This document shows positions 35,951 to 44,317 of a DNA stretch of 64,000 nucleotides, piece by piece. The stretch covers positions 18,052 to 82,051 of the forward strand of contig JANQWK010000004.1 of the NCBI GenBank assembly GCA_030729925.1. Direction: 5' to 3'. Positions within the stretch are counted from its first letter, which is position 1; every line of letters begins with the position of its first letter. This DNA is from Saprospiraceae bacterium (lineage in GTDB: Bacteria > Bacteroidota > Bacteroidia > Chitinophagales > Saprospiraceae). Under the pieces are notes generated by a model. The model had not been told where the DNA came from. It did not search any database and saw only the letters and a list, made by a program, of their open reading frames with translations. The position numbers and the translations under genes were made by a program.

Positions 35951-37188
35951 GCCCCGTTATCCTCGCCATTCCGGTTTATTTTACCCTCATGGCGATCGAA
36001 CTGGTTATCGAAAAATTCAGCAAACATCATACCTACAGGGTGGATGACGCGATTACGAATATCAGCACAGGTGTGCTGCAGCAACTGACCGGCACTTTCG
36101 TGAAAATTGTCAAACTGGGTGTGTATGCCTTCGTGTTTGAACAGTTTGCGTGGTATGTCATCCCCGTGAATGCCTGGAGCTTCGCCCTGTTGTTTGTGCT
36201 CTGGGATCTTTGCTATTACTGGGAGCACCGCGTCGCGCATCGGGTGAGCTTGTTCTGGGGTGGCCATAGCGTACACCACCAGAGCGAAGTGTATAATCTT
36301 TCTGTGGCGCTCCGACAGAGTTCCACTTCTTTTCTCTGGGGCTTCCCGTTTTACCTGCCGCTGGCACTGATCGGGTTCGATCCGGTCCAGGTGCTTCTTG
36401 CAGGGGGCTTCAATTTGTTGTACCAGTTTTGGATCCATACCGAACACATTTCCAAACTCCCCCGCCTGCTGGAGTGGGTGCTCAACACGCCCTCCCACCA
36501 CCGGGTGCATCACGGGCGCGATCCGAAGTACCTCGACAAAAATTTTGCGGGGGTATTCATCGTCTGGGATAGACTTTTCAATACTTTTCAAGAGGAGGAG
36601 GAGCGCCCCAATTACGGAGTTACCAAACCGCTGCGAAGCTGGAACCCGGTGTATGCAAATGTCGCGCACTACGTGGATTTGTTTGGGTATCTGGGCAAGG
36701 CCCGCAGCCTGGGCGATGGCTTGCGCATCTTGTTTAAGCCTCCGGGGTGGCTGCCGGATTACCTGGGGGGCGTATCAGAGGTGCCCGTGGTAGCCGATGA
36801 TTATCAAAAATATGAGGTGCGCCTCTCCCTGCCCATGAAGGGATATGTCCTTGCACAGTTTTTGTTCGCCCTACTGGTCAATGCTTGGTATTTTTTCAAT
36901 TTTGAGGGACTGGATATGCCCGTGCAGCTCTTTTTTGCCGGCTGGATTATGCTGACTACCCTGGCTTTTGGTTTTTTGTTCGAGCAACAGGGACGGAAAT
37001 GGCTGTTCGGGATAGAAGGGATCCGCTTGCTGGCATTGCCTGTCGGCTATGTCGTCCTGCAAATACCCGCAGCAGGGTTACTCCCTTTTCTGAGTGTCTT
37101 TGCTGTGCTTAGCGTTGTTGTGTTCCTGCTGCTGCAAAGGTCCATCAGTCCCCGGAAAGCAACAGACTCAGCTCCCAGCTACCGGTAG
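35938..37188 (+). CDS. Sterol desaturase / alkylglycerol monooxygenase-like membrane protein
   Basis: 416 residues. The N-terminal 270 residues carry the fatty-acid-hydroxylase histidine clusters: HRVAH (97-101), HSVHH (110-114), HTEH (167-170) and HHRVHH (187-192), which bind a di-iron centre. Membrane helices flank them, and a further set of about four C-terminal helices (from ~300) resembles TMEM195/alkylglycerol monooxygenase rather than short desaturases. It probably hydroxylates or cleaves a lipid substrate, perhaps connected to the overlapping patatin-like gene. The 3' end overlaps the convergent SH3-like lipoprotein gene by 44 bases. Confidence 0.9.
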   Translation: METLSPVILAIPVYFTLMAIELVIEKFSKHHTYRVDDAITNISTGVLQQLTGTFVKIVKLGVYAFVFEQFAWYVIPVNAWSFALLFVLWDLCYYWEHRVAHRVSLFWGGHSVHHQSEVYNLSVALRQSSTSFLWGFPFYLPLALIGFDPVQVLLAGGFNLLYQFWIHTEHISKLPRLLEWVLNTPSHHRVHHGRDPKYLDKNFAGVFIVWDRLFNTFQEEEERPNYGVTKPLRSWNPVYANVAHYVDLFGYLGKARSLGDGLRILFKPPGWLPDYLGGVSEVPVVADDYQKYEVRLSLPMKGYVLAQFLFALLVNAWYFFNFEGLDMPVQLFFAGWIMLTTLAFGFLFEQQGRKWLFGIEGIRLLALPVGYVVLQIPAAGLLPFLSVFAVLSVVVFLLLQRSISPRKATDSAPSYR

Positions 37189-37969
37189 GAGTTTTGGAGA
37201 AAAATGCACGATAACCAAGAGGAGACTTGATGTACTTGCCAAAGATATAGCCTTCCTGACCCGCGTGCCGGATGTGGGCCCAAGGGTACGTCTCTCCCGA
37301 AAGGGTAGTCGAATCAGGGGTGAACGCAATAATATCCACTATATCGTGGGACAATTTATATACGGCAGCACTGCTTACATTGGCTTTTTCCCTTGCCCTG
37401 ACCCCCGTTCCTGTAACAATACCCTGAGTAGCAGGATCCCCGTTGCCGGGAAAACAGGCGAAAGTATAAGGCGCTACAAAATTACTGCCCCCTTCGGTGA
37501 AAATTCCCCCCTGCGCCAGTATCTCCGACAGGAGATCCCAGATAGGAGAGCCGGCAATTTCGACTGGATTATCCAGACCCCAGCGGCGCACAAAGCCCGC
37601 AGTGCCGTCGGTGCTGCCGTAGTCATACCGGATGTCCTTTGCCACTACGCTCATCAGCCCAAAAGCATCTCTGTCCCTGAGGGTCTGTCGCAGCGCTTCG
37701 CGAAAAACAAAAAAAGCAGTATCCAAAGGAGCTTCGTCCACCGGATACACTTTTCCAACCTCCGTGACCCGGGTAGCAGGCAACCGTTCCGCCTCCGTAG
37801 CAAGCCAGTAGTGGTTGTATTTTTCCCGAAGGATGAGGGGATCCTCTACAGGAGCGCTATTGGGCGGTTCTGGTACACCCCTTTCGGAATCGCTTGTACC
37901 GGAACTACAACTATTTAGCGCAGCAAAGCAACATAGCGCAAAAAAAATCATCCTGTAGCGGTCAGGCAT
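37145..37969 (-). CDS. Lipoprotein with C-terminal SH3-like domain
   Basis: About 274 residues. The lipobox is ALNSC, after MPDRYRMIFFALCCFA. The central part (about 50-170) is polar with no clear match. The C-terminal ~90 residues (VTGTGVRAREKANVSSAAVYKLSHDIVDIIA and EGYIFGKYIKSPLGYRAFF) fit bacterial SH3b domains, which often bind peptidoglycan. ATG 37969 is used instead of the TTG two codons earlier. The protein probably faces the periplasm. It overlaps the convergent sterol desaturase gene. Confidence 0.75.
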   Translation of the reverse strand: MPDRYRMIFFALCCFAALNSCSSGTSDSERGVPEPPNSAPVEDPLILREKYNHYWLATEAERLPATRVTEVGKVYPVDEAPLDTAFFVFREALRQTLRDRDAFGLMSVVAKDIRYDYGSTDGTAGFVRRWGLDNPVEIAGSPIWDLLSEILAQGGIFTEGGSNFVAPYTFACFPGNGDPATQGIVTGTGVRAREKANVSSAAVYKLSHDIVDIIAFTPDSTTLSGETYPWAHIRHAGQEGYIFGKYIKSPLGYRAFFSKTPTGSWELSLLLSGD

Positions 37970-38009
37970 TATCAAAAAATTTAGATCAGGCCCTCAAAAC
38001 CGGTTAACC

Positions 38010-39101
38010 TCATGAAGGAATACCCAGGGTTTGTTTGATGTAGCGGGAATATTTTTTGGTATATTTCCACTTGTAGGTCTTATAGATGCGTTTGATATAA
38101 TCGTATTGCGAATCCTGCTGATGTGCCTGGAAAAACCCTTGCTGGGCCATCCAGTCGTCGTTGTAAATCTTGTCGAGGTACCGGCTGCCGTGATCCGGAA
38201 AAAGCACTACGACCACATGCTCCGGTTGAAAGATCCGCTTGAGCTTGAACACGCCCTGAAGCGCAGCTCCGCTGGAATAACCCATGAGCAAACCCTCTTC
38301 CCGAGCCAGTTGCCGGGCGCGATGGGCGCTGTCTCTGTCGGTCACCTTGATAAAATCATCTATGAGTTCAAAGTGGACATTGTCCGGGATAATCGTTTTG
38401 CCCAGCCCCTCAATCTTATAAGGGAAAATCTCGTCGGGGTCAAATTCACCCGTTGCCCAATATTTTTTCAATACAGAGCCATAAGCGTCTATACCAATGA
38501 TCTTGATATCCGGATTCTTTTCCTTGAGGTATCGGGCAGTCCCCGAGAGGGTTCCACCTGTGCCGGCACAACAGACATAGTGGGTAATTTTGCCTTCTGT
38601 CTGCTCCCATATCTCCGGACCGGTTGTACGGTAATGGGCTTCAGCGTTATTTTCATTGAAGTTTTGTCCCAGGTAAAAGGAACCGGGGATTTCCTGATGC
38701 ATCTGCAACGCCCGCGAGTAGTAAGAACGGGGATCTTCAGGGGTTACATCGGCCGGACACACAATGACTTCTGCTCCCATAGACCGCAGCAGGGAAAGTT
38801 TGGCTTGAGAGGCTTTGCTGGTTACCGTCAGCACGCACTTATATCCCTTCATACTACAGATCATAGCTAAGCTGTAGCCCGTATTGCCGGAAGTCGCCTC
38901 GATAATCGTATCGCCAGGTTTGATCTGACCCGCGCGCTCCGCTTCTTCCACCATGTACAACGCAATTCTGTCTTTCGAAGAATTACCTGGATTGTACGCC
39001 TCAACTTTGCCATATACCGTGGCAGGTATCTCTTTGCATATCCTTGACAGCCTGATCATCGGGGTGCGACCAATGGTTTCCAGCACATTTTCGTAAACCA
39101 T
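38010..39101 (-). CDS. PLP-dependent cysteine synthase / cystathionine beta-synthase family protein
   Basis: 363 residues, fold-type II. The PLP lysine is Lys43 in NPGNSSKDRIALYM, with ATSGNTGYSLA and the phosphate loop CAGTGGTLSGTARYL. The KIEGLGKTIIPDN and EEGLLMGYSSGAAL segments resemble cystathionine beta-synthase more than CysK. The C-terminal ~50 residues (FFQAHQQDSQYDYIKRIYKTYKWKYTKKY) form an extra basic, aromatic tail without the CBS regulatory domains. It either makes cysteine from O-acetylserine or cystathionine from serine and homocysteine. A TACTTTTG element lies upstream on the minus strand. Confidence 0.88.
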   Translation of the reverse strand: MVYENVLETIGRTPMIRLSRICKEIPATVYGKVEAYNPGNSSKDRIALYMVEEAERAGQIKPGDTIIEATSGNTGYSLAMICSMKGYKCVLTVTSKASQAKLSLLRSMGAEVIVCPADVTPEDPRSYYSRALQMHQEIPGSFYLGQNFNENNAEAHYRTTGPEIWEQTEGKITHYVCCAGTGGTLSGTARYLKEKNPDIKIIGIDAYGSVLKKYWATGEFDPDEIFPYKIEGLGKTIIPDNVHFELIDDFIKVTDRDSAHRARQLAREEGLLMGYSSGAALQGVFKLKRIFQPEHVVVVLFPDHGSRYLDKIYNDDWMAQQGFFQAHQQDSQYDYIKRIYKTYKWKYTKKYSRYIKQTLGIPS

Positions 39102-39163
39102 ACAATTAGTTTTGGATAAAAAGAATCCGGGCGATATAGTTACTTAAGATAAGTTTATTTTCG

Positions 39164-39171
39164 CAAAAGTA
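39164..39171 (-). promoter_or_regulatory. -7 promoter element for the cysteine synthase-like gene
   Basis: Reads TACTTTTG on the minus strand, about 63 bases before the ATG at 39101. No -33 TTG at usual spacing. Confidence 0.4.
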
Positions 39172-39265
39172 CGAATGCAATAGTAAAAATAAAAGTGCTT
39201 CCTGCTACGACAGCTTTATCAAATGTGAGTTTGATATTCGTCACTCCAAATTACAAGGTAAAAAC

Positions 39266-39273
39266 TATCTTTG
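39266..39273 (+). promoter_or_regulatory. -7 promoter element for the NUDIX gene
   Basis: TATCTTTG, exact TAnnTTTG match, 26 bases before the ATG at 39300. It favours this ATG over upstream in-frame starts. Confidence 0.45.
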
Positions 39274-39299
39274 CCCAGGAACAACAATGTTTATGGCAA

Positions 39300-39725
39300 A
39301 TGTCTGAACAGAATGTCAAATTAAAAGCCCGGCTGATCCTTTATCACCGGGGTAAGATCTTGCTGCTCAAGCAAACAAAGCCACAAGGGGGCAATTACAC
39401 GCTTGTGGGCGGAACCATTGAGAGCAGTGAGTTTGCCAGGCGCGCCCTGATTAGGGAGAGCTTTGAAGAGGCAGGTATTTTGCTCAAAGAACAGGATCTG
39501 CGGCTGGTGCATGTCATGCACAAAATCAAAAAGGGCGAGCACCGACTGATTTTTTATTTCAAGGCCATAGAATGGGAGGGTAACCTTCGTGCCAAGGAGA
39601 AGCACAAATTCAAGAAAGCAGAATGGTTTGATTCTACCAATCTGCCCGAAAACCTTACCGAAACCGCAGCTCACGTGCTGGAACTATACCGGCACGGTAT
39701 CCTGTACTCGGAGGTTTGGCAGTAA
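39300..39725 (+). CDS. NUDIX hydrolase
   Basis: 141 residues. The NUDIX box is intact: GGTIESSEFARRALIRESFEEAGI matches G-x5-E-x7-R-E-U-x-E-E-x-G. The protein starts MSEQNVKLKARLILYHRGKILLLKQ, which is normal for the fold. It hydrolyses a nucleoside diphosphate linked to another moiety; the substrate is unknown. The ATG at 39300 is chosen because the -7 element at 39266 lies just upstream. It is divergent from the cysteine synthase-like gene and convergent with the amidase, with an 8-base gap. Confidence 0.88.
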   Translation: MSEQNVKLKARLILYHRGKILLLKQTKPQGGNYTLVGGTIESSEFARRALIRESFEEAGILLKEQDLRLVHVMHKIKKGEHRLIFYFKAIEWEGNLRAKEKHKFKKAEWFDSTNLPENLTETAAHVLELYRHGILYSEVWQ

Positions 39726-39733
39726 GGTATGCC

Positions 39734-40585
39734 CTACAACCCGTTTTGCTCGATTTCCAGGATGGCAGCCACGTGCGCGTCAGCAATTTTTTGTCGGCCT
39801 TCCTCGCTCATCAAAAAAAGAACCTCGGTTTTATTGTTGTAAAAGCCATTTTCGGTGAGGATGGCAGGCATAAGGGTTTTTTGGAGTACAAAAAATTGTT
39901 TGGTGGCCTGGGATTTAATCCCCCGGTTCCGAAATCCCGTTTTTTCACAGATATGTTTCTGAAATACGGCTGCGAGTTTCCTGCCGGAAACGCTGGTGTG
40001 ATAATACCAGGTTTCCGCCCCTGAGGCCATTGACCAGTCACGGGTGTCATCGGGCACCGGACCGGCATTGGCATGCACGGAAACAAAGCATTTGGGAAGC
40101 TGCGATGCCCAGTCGTTGGCCCGCGCTACTCTTCCTTCTAAAAAGTCCCCTATTTCTTCTTCTGGCACGACAACCAGGTGTTCAATGCCATGTTGCGTCA
40201 AACTCCGGGCGATGCGTTGCACGATGTCGCGGTTGAAGGCATATTCGAAAAACCGGGTGACCCCGTCGTCGAAAAGCGGTGAACGCTTGCCTGCGGTAAG
40301 TTTGCCGTGCCCGTTGTCCAAACACCACGCATACCGACCGGATGGCTTGGTTACGGGTACCTCAGGACTTGAGTCCAGGGTTTCAACCGGCTTGAGCGCC
40401 GCTGCCTGATCAATGACTTCCTCCAGCCGCTCAATGACGAGAAGGGTGTCGTTGGGTATGGGATCCAGCTCTGAGGCGTCCTGAGGCTTTTCAAGAGGAG
40501 GCTCGGCATTGATCCTTGGTGAAGGCGCTGAACCAAATATGGATTGGAAGAGGGCACGGATGGCCTGGATGATTTGTTGTAACAT
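39734..40585 (-). CDS. N-acetylmuramoyl-L-alanine amidase (Amidase_3)
   Basis: 283 residues. The first ~90 residues are a variable helical and Pro-rich region. The catalytic domain has the zinc-binding DNGHG, a Glu ligand in FFEYAFNRDIV, SVHANAG and the catalytic Glu in ILTENGFYNN. It cleaves the bond between MurNAc and the L-Ala of the stem peptide. No convincing signal peptide is seen, although the N-terminus (MLQQIIQAIRALFQSIFG) is amphipathic. The ATG at 40585 is chosen over the TTG at 40609. Confidence 0.88.
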   Translation of the reverse strand: MLQQIIQAIRALFQSIFGSAPSPRINAEPPLEKPQDASELDPIPNDTLLVIERLEEVIDQAAALKPVETLDSSPEVPVTKPSGRYAWCLDNGHGKLTAGKRSPLFDDGVTRFFEYAFNRDIVQRIARSLTQHGIEHLVVVPEEEIGDFLEGRVARANDWASQLPKCFVSVHANAGPVPDDTRDWSMASGAETWYYHTSVSGRKLAAVFQKHICEKTGFRNRGIKSQATKQFFVLQKTLMPAILTENGFYNNKTEVLFLMSEEGRQKIADAHVAAILEIEQNGL

Positions 40586-40669
40586 GAGCGGCAGGTTTGT
40601 AGGTGACAATACACCTTTTAAATATACGGAATTTTCCCTGCCGGGAAAACAGGATCCTCGAGGTTCCTG

Positions 40670-40713
40670 TAAAAAAGTGTTCCTGGCTCATCACGCAGCG
40701 ATGAGCCAGGAAC
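40670..40713 (-). terminator. Intrinsic terminator after lepB (minus strand)
   Basis: A 14-bp stem GTTCCTGGCTCATC with GATGAGCCAGGAAC (40679-40692 and 40700-40713, 7-base loop) is followed on the minus strand by ACTTTTTTAC. It lies just past the lepB stop codon. Confidence 0.9.
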
Positions 40714-40718
40714 GAGAT

Positions 40719-42485
40719 TTATTGCAGCTTGTTGCCCACAGGGCCGATGCGGGACCAGTTGATGCCATTCGACAGACTTCCTTCCCGCAGCGAAAACCAA
40801 ATGAACAGCGGCATACCTACAACGTGGTCTTCGGGGACAAAACCCCAGATCCGAGAATCTTCCGAGTTGTGCCGGTTGTCGCCCATCATCCAGTAATAAT
40901 CCATCTGGAAGGTGTAAGTGTCCGTTTCGATATCATTAATATATATTTTTCCATCGCGCTGCGCTACCGTATTGCCTTCATAGACCTCGATCACTCGTCG
41001 GTACATAGACAAATTTTCCGGAGTAAGGGCCAATGACGCTCCTTTTTTAGGAATATAAATCGGCCCGAAGTTGTCTATGGTCCAACCCGGGAAATAGTCT
41101 GGGGCATGGGGAAACAAACGCTGCTTGCCTAACTCGTAGTTTTGGACGACCAGCGATGTGTCAGCCCGAAGTTGCTCGGCTTGCGCATCGGTCAGCGAAA
41201 AAAACAGGCTGTTGGGACCCAATTCGCCGCGGAAACCCGACATGTCCAGCCCTTGTTCAAACAAACGAGCAGCATTGTATCCCTGCGGTGTATTGACGAG
41301 ATACTCCATGGTAGGGGCAGCCACAATTGCCGGATCCAGACTTCGCAACTGCGCTGCCTGTTTTTCCGACAGGATCAGCAGCATCGAATTACCGGACTGA
41401 TCGCTTTTCAGGACGTCCTCCCTCGAAATGCCCCAATTGGAAAACGAATTGGTGTTCAATCCATTAGGAGCACTTACATGATAAATGTATTGAATACCCG
41501 AAGGATTGGTCTGCTTCTCGCCGTTGATCCAGATGTCGCGGTTGATGATTTCCAGCGAATCACCCGGTAAACCTACACAGCGCTTGATGTAATGATCTTT
41601 TTTGTCCACCGGACGCGTTACCAATTTCTTGCTTCCCGATTCAATCTGCCGCTGTGCTTCTGTACCCGCCAAGGCACCATAGCGATAATCTTCTATGGTC
41701 CAGGTTCGATTGGGAAACACATATACCGAGTCACCCGCGGGAAAATTAAAAACCACCGGCGAATTGTGCTTGATGTTTCGGAGCGCAGGCAGTCGAGTAG
41801 GCTTCAACCTGGGACGCTTGAAGTAAGATTCGCTGTCGCCAAAAGGCAAGCGGTTGTGCAAGAGGGGCACCATCGCGACAGTCTCGGGAGTGCGTATGCC
41901 ATAACTGGCTTTGCTGACAAACAAAAAGTCTCCTACCATCAAGGATCCCTCCATCGAAGAGGTGGGGATCATGTAGGCCTCGATCAAAAACATGCGGATC
42001 AAAGCTGCCGCAAAAACAGCAAAGACAATGGATTCCGTCCATTCGCGCAAACCTGACTTTTTATACGGATTCTCCTGCTCGAGTTTCTGAACTTGGCGGG
42101 TCTTTTTTTCCTTACGCGCTTGTTCCAACTGGGCGCGATAGGCGCTTTCCTTCGGCAAAATAGGGCCGTCGTATTTTTCTTTGTCGCTCATGGCCAGGTA
42201 TAAAAAGTAAAATGGCGTTGCCACTACCGCTAACGCGCTGTGCCAGAACAACATTTTGTTGAAAGAACGCACCAGATCTACCGCCATCCCGGCGAAAATA
42301 AACACATTCACCAAGGGAACCAGCAACCAGGCCGCATGGGCATCTTTCCTCCCAATGATCCGGCAAAGTACCACAAAGTTCAAACCTGGAACCAAACCCT
42401 GCCAGGCTTGCTGGCCGACCTTCGGAAAAAGAAAGTAAAAACTGATGCTCAACAGCACATAGGTAACCAATAAGAAAAGACCCAT
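40719..42485 (-). CDS. lepB: Signal peptidase I, long Bacteroidota type
   Basis: 588 residues, roughly twice the E. coli enzyme. Several hydrophobic helices in the first ~100 residues form an N-terminal membrane module. The S26 domain has catalytic Ser177 in MIPTSSMEGSLMVGD and Lys301 in DHYIKRCVGLPGD, with a large insert between them, and a C-terminal box GDNRHNSEDSRIWGFVPEDHVVG. It removes signal peptides of exported proteins at the inner membrane. It has a full minus-strand promoter (TTG, 19 bases, TATTTTTG) and a strong terminator, so it is probably monocistronic. Confidence 0.95.
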   Translation of the reverse strand: MGLFLLVTYVLLSISFYFLFPKVGQQAWQGLVPGLNFVVLCRIIGRKDAHAAWLLVPLVNVFIFAGMAVDLVRSFNKMLFWHSALAVVATPFYFLYLAMSDKEKYDGPILPKESAYRAQLEQARKEKKTRQVQKLEQENPYKKSGLREWTESIVFAVFAAALIRMFLIEAYMIPTSSMEGSLMVGDFLFVSKASYGIRTPETVAMVPLLHNRLPFGDSESYFKRPRLKPTRLPALRNIKHNSPVVFNFPAGDSVYVFPNRTWTIEDYRYGALAGTEAQRQIESGSKKLVTRPVDKKDHYIKRCVGLPGDSLEIINRDIWINGEKQTNPSGIQYIYHVSAPNGLNTNSFSNWGISREDVLKSDQSGNSMLLILSEKQAAQLRSLDPAIVAAPTMEYLVNTPQGYNAARLFEQGLDMSGFRGELGPNSLFFSLTDAQAEQLRADTSLVVQNYELGKQRLFPHAPDYFPGWTIDNFGPIYIPKKGASLALTPENLSMYRRVIEVYEGNTVAQRDGKIYINDIETDTYTFQMDYYWMMGDNRHNSEDSRIWGFVPEDHVVGMPLFIWFSLREGSLSNGINWSRIGPVGNKLQ

Positions 42486-42521
42486 ACAATCAATATTTCG
42501 GGGAATGAATTACAAATGCAA

Positions 42522-42551
42522 CAAAAATAAAATTAAATCTAGGGCTTGCAA
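42522..42551 (-). promoter_or_regulatory. Promoter of lepB
   Basis: On the minus strand TTG (42551-42549), a 19-base spacer and TATTTTTG (42529-42522) form a canonical Bacteroidota promoter 36 bases before the lepB ATG. Confidence 0.6.
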
Positions 42552-42596
42552 AGGATATGCAAGCCTAAAGATAGATAATCCAGTGTCAATCTTCGA

Positions 42597-43070
42597 TTAA
42601 TTCTGGAATTCGGCAGACTTCTCCAGGATTTCCCAGGTGTGATCGGCCAATAATTTGACGGTTGCGATGAAAATGAGCGGAGACTTGGGCCCCCACTCCC
42701 TCGGACCCACCATCGAAAGCGTATGCTTGCCGTTGTTGCGCTCGTACAAATGGTAAATCTTCCCAATAAGCGGCTCAAAATTGATCTCGGCGTGATAAAT
42801 AAATTCCGAAATCTCCACCCGATCCTGGATGTACCTGGCTTGTTTGGCCAACAACTCCATCTGCTGGCGGATCTGATCCAGCTGCATGTCGGTTTGCTGA
42901 TACATCGAACTTACCGCCCGACCCTTGATCTTGCCCTTGTCTTCCGGCTTGATCACAAATCCACCCCGCGTGTGCGCATAAGGCAGTAGGTGCGGATTTT
43001 CAGCTACATCGTCCAGACGAATGGGATTGACGAACGTGTCGTCCACTTGCTCTTTTTTTTCTTCAGCCAT
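42597..43070 (-). CDS. DUF2452 family protein
   Basis: 157 residues. The sequence TRGGFVIKPEDKGKIKGRAVSSMYQQTDMQLDQIRQQMELLAKQA and the later FIYHAEINFEPLIGKIYHLYER and SMVGPREWG fit the DUF2452 family, cytosolic proteins widespread in Bacteroidota with no known function. ATG at 43070 is used, giving MAEEKKEQ. No strong terminator separates it from lepB downstream, but lepB has its own promoter. Confidence 0.85.
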   Translation of the reverse strand: MAEEKKEQVDDTFVNPIRLDDVAENPHLLPYAHTRGGFVIKPEDKGKIKGRAVSSMYQQTDMQLDQIRQQMELLAKQARYIQDRVEISEFIYHAEINFEPLIGKIYHLYERNNGKHTLSMVGPREWGPKSPLIFIATVKLLADHTWEILEKSAEFQN

Positions 43071-43165
43071 GATAGCACGGGTTAAATGCAATGCTAAGAT
43101 AACTAAACGCCTCTACTGGAAAAGTGTTTAAGGTTGACCCAACTACTTGCAAAACCATTAACCAC

Positions 43166-43204
43166 CACAGATATCCACAGATGGACACAGATTAAAGGGG
43201 GGGG
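43166..43204. repeat. Three 10-bp units with CACAGAT, plus a G8 tract
   Basis: CACAGAT occurs at 43166, 43176 and 43186, exactly 10 bases apart (one helical turn), followed by an 8-base G run at 43197-43204. It lies just 3' of the Rpn nuclease gene. It is too short and degenerate for a CRISPR. Confidence 0.5.
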
Positions 43205-43223
43205 TCACAAAGAGGCATGCGAA

Positions 43224-44111
43224 CTACCTGTTCAGAATTTGCTTTACGGTTTCTTCGGGCAAATCCACAGCAGCCGCTATTTGTGCTGCTGAAAAATTTT
43301 GATCCTTCATTCTGTGGATCGTATTGGTCTTTTCCTGTTCAATCCCCTGTTCCGTTCCTTTTTCAAAGCCTTCTGCAATAAGCTTGTCGTAGAATGATTT
43401 TACTTCTATAGCCATGGCCGGTTCAATTTGTTCGAGGATTTGTTCTTTGGTGTAGGTTTTTTCTAAAACCTTAAACATGTAAACAAAGATGCCGCGGGGC
43501 GAGTTCCCCGGACTTAATGTTTTGGTGATTAGCCTCAGGTTCAAGAATAGCTGCTTGGGGTTGAAACTAAATTTGAGGACAATTATAGCAGCCCGGAGAA
43601 GGAGGTATTTGATGCTGGTGATGTCGGTGTCGCTCATGTGCGTTAGACTGCGAAATTCGAATAAAAAGCGGGGGTTAAAAGGAAGTGCTTCTTCGTAGTC
43701 TTGGTCAAAAAGTTGGTCGAGCTGTTTGGCTTGCCAGTTGCTTTGCCCATGATAAATGACCATCGGGACGATAGGTCTCAAATAATAAGGCTTACCATCT
43801 TTGGGACGATTTTGCAGCTGGTGTTTGTATCCGGCTAACATATATTCCAAGACCTGGAGGGCAACAAATCGGTCGGGGCTGCTTTTGTGTTCGACCAGGA
43901 GCGCCAACTGGATCTTTTTGTTGCCCCGCCGACTTTTGTACTCGACATTAAAGACGACATCCAAAAAGTACTGTTGCAGGGTGTCGTCCACATAGGAATC
44001 TTGTGAAAATTCCAGGCTCTCTAATACCAGTCGCTCCTTCAACCGTTCGGGCAGCAGGGTGTCGAAAAATGCAGCGGGGAAACCCTGTTCTTGCATCAAC
44101 AACTTGATCAA
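43224..44111 (-). CDS. Rpn family recombination-promoting nuclease, frameshifted at the 5' end
   Basis: PD-(D/E)XK nuclease of the Rpn/transposase_31 group. The active-site region reads FLDVVFNVEYK followed by ALLVEHKSSPD. The C-terminal ~60 residues have the KGTEQGIEQEKTN linker and the helix-turn LPEETVKQILNR. In-frame codons begin only at a TTG (44111) or at ATG 44096. The canonical N-terminus (M-K-K-N-I-P-H-D-G-L, followed by IKLLMQ) appears if one A is removed from the A9 tract at 44128-44136, after ATG 44137-44139. The gene is thus either a one-base frameshift mutant, phase-variable, or read by slippage. Rpn proteins are linked to RecA-independent recombination and phage defence. Confidence 0.8.
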   Translation of the reverse strand: MIKLLMQEQGFPAAFFDTLLPERLKERLVLESLEFSQDSYVDDTLQQYFLDVVFNVEYKSRRGNKKIQLALLVEHKSSPDRFVALQVLEYMLAGYKHQLQNRPKDGKPYYLRPIVPMVIYHGQSNWQAKQLDQLFDQDYEEALPFNPRFLFEFRSLTHMSDTDITSIKYLLLRAAIIVLKFSFNPKQLFLNLRLITKTLSPGNSPRGIFVYMFKVLEKTYTKEQILEQIEPAMAIEVKSFYDKLIAEGFEKGTEQGIEQEKTNTIHRMKDQNFSAAQIAAAVDLPEETVKQILNR

Positions 44112-44216
44112 ACCATCGTGAGGGATATTTTTTTTTCATATCCCCAAAATATCAGGTAAAATCATAACAATCAAATAGTTGTCCAAAAGTGTCCAATTTT
44201 GGTAGAAAAGTGTTGG

Positions 44217-44285
44217 CTATATTTGCTTTACTGTTTCTTCAGGCAAAACAGAATTGAGTATCGCTTGGTAAGTTACGCCAGGCAA
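44217..44285 (-). pseudogene. Relic of a second Rpn C-terminus
   Basis: Reading the minus strand toward a TAG at 44219-44217 gives ILNSVLPEETVKQI followed by the stop. Eight of these residues (LPEETVKQ) match the tail of the neighbouring Rpn gene at protein level, and the DNA TTTGCTTTAC.GTTTCTTC.GGCAAA is nearly identical. No body of the gene remains upstream. This suggests an older, largely deleted paralogue. Confidence 0.55.
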
Positions 44286-44317
44286 TTCGTATCTTTAAAA
44301 TCCTAAAATTTGATGCT

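Noticed and set aside
43166-43192. Short phased repeat considered as a CRISPR array
   Set aside because: Units are 10 bases with no spacers; no cas genes are present.
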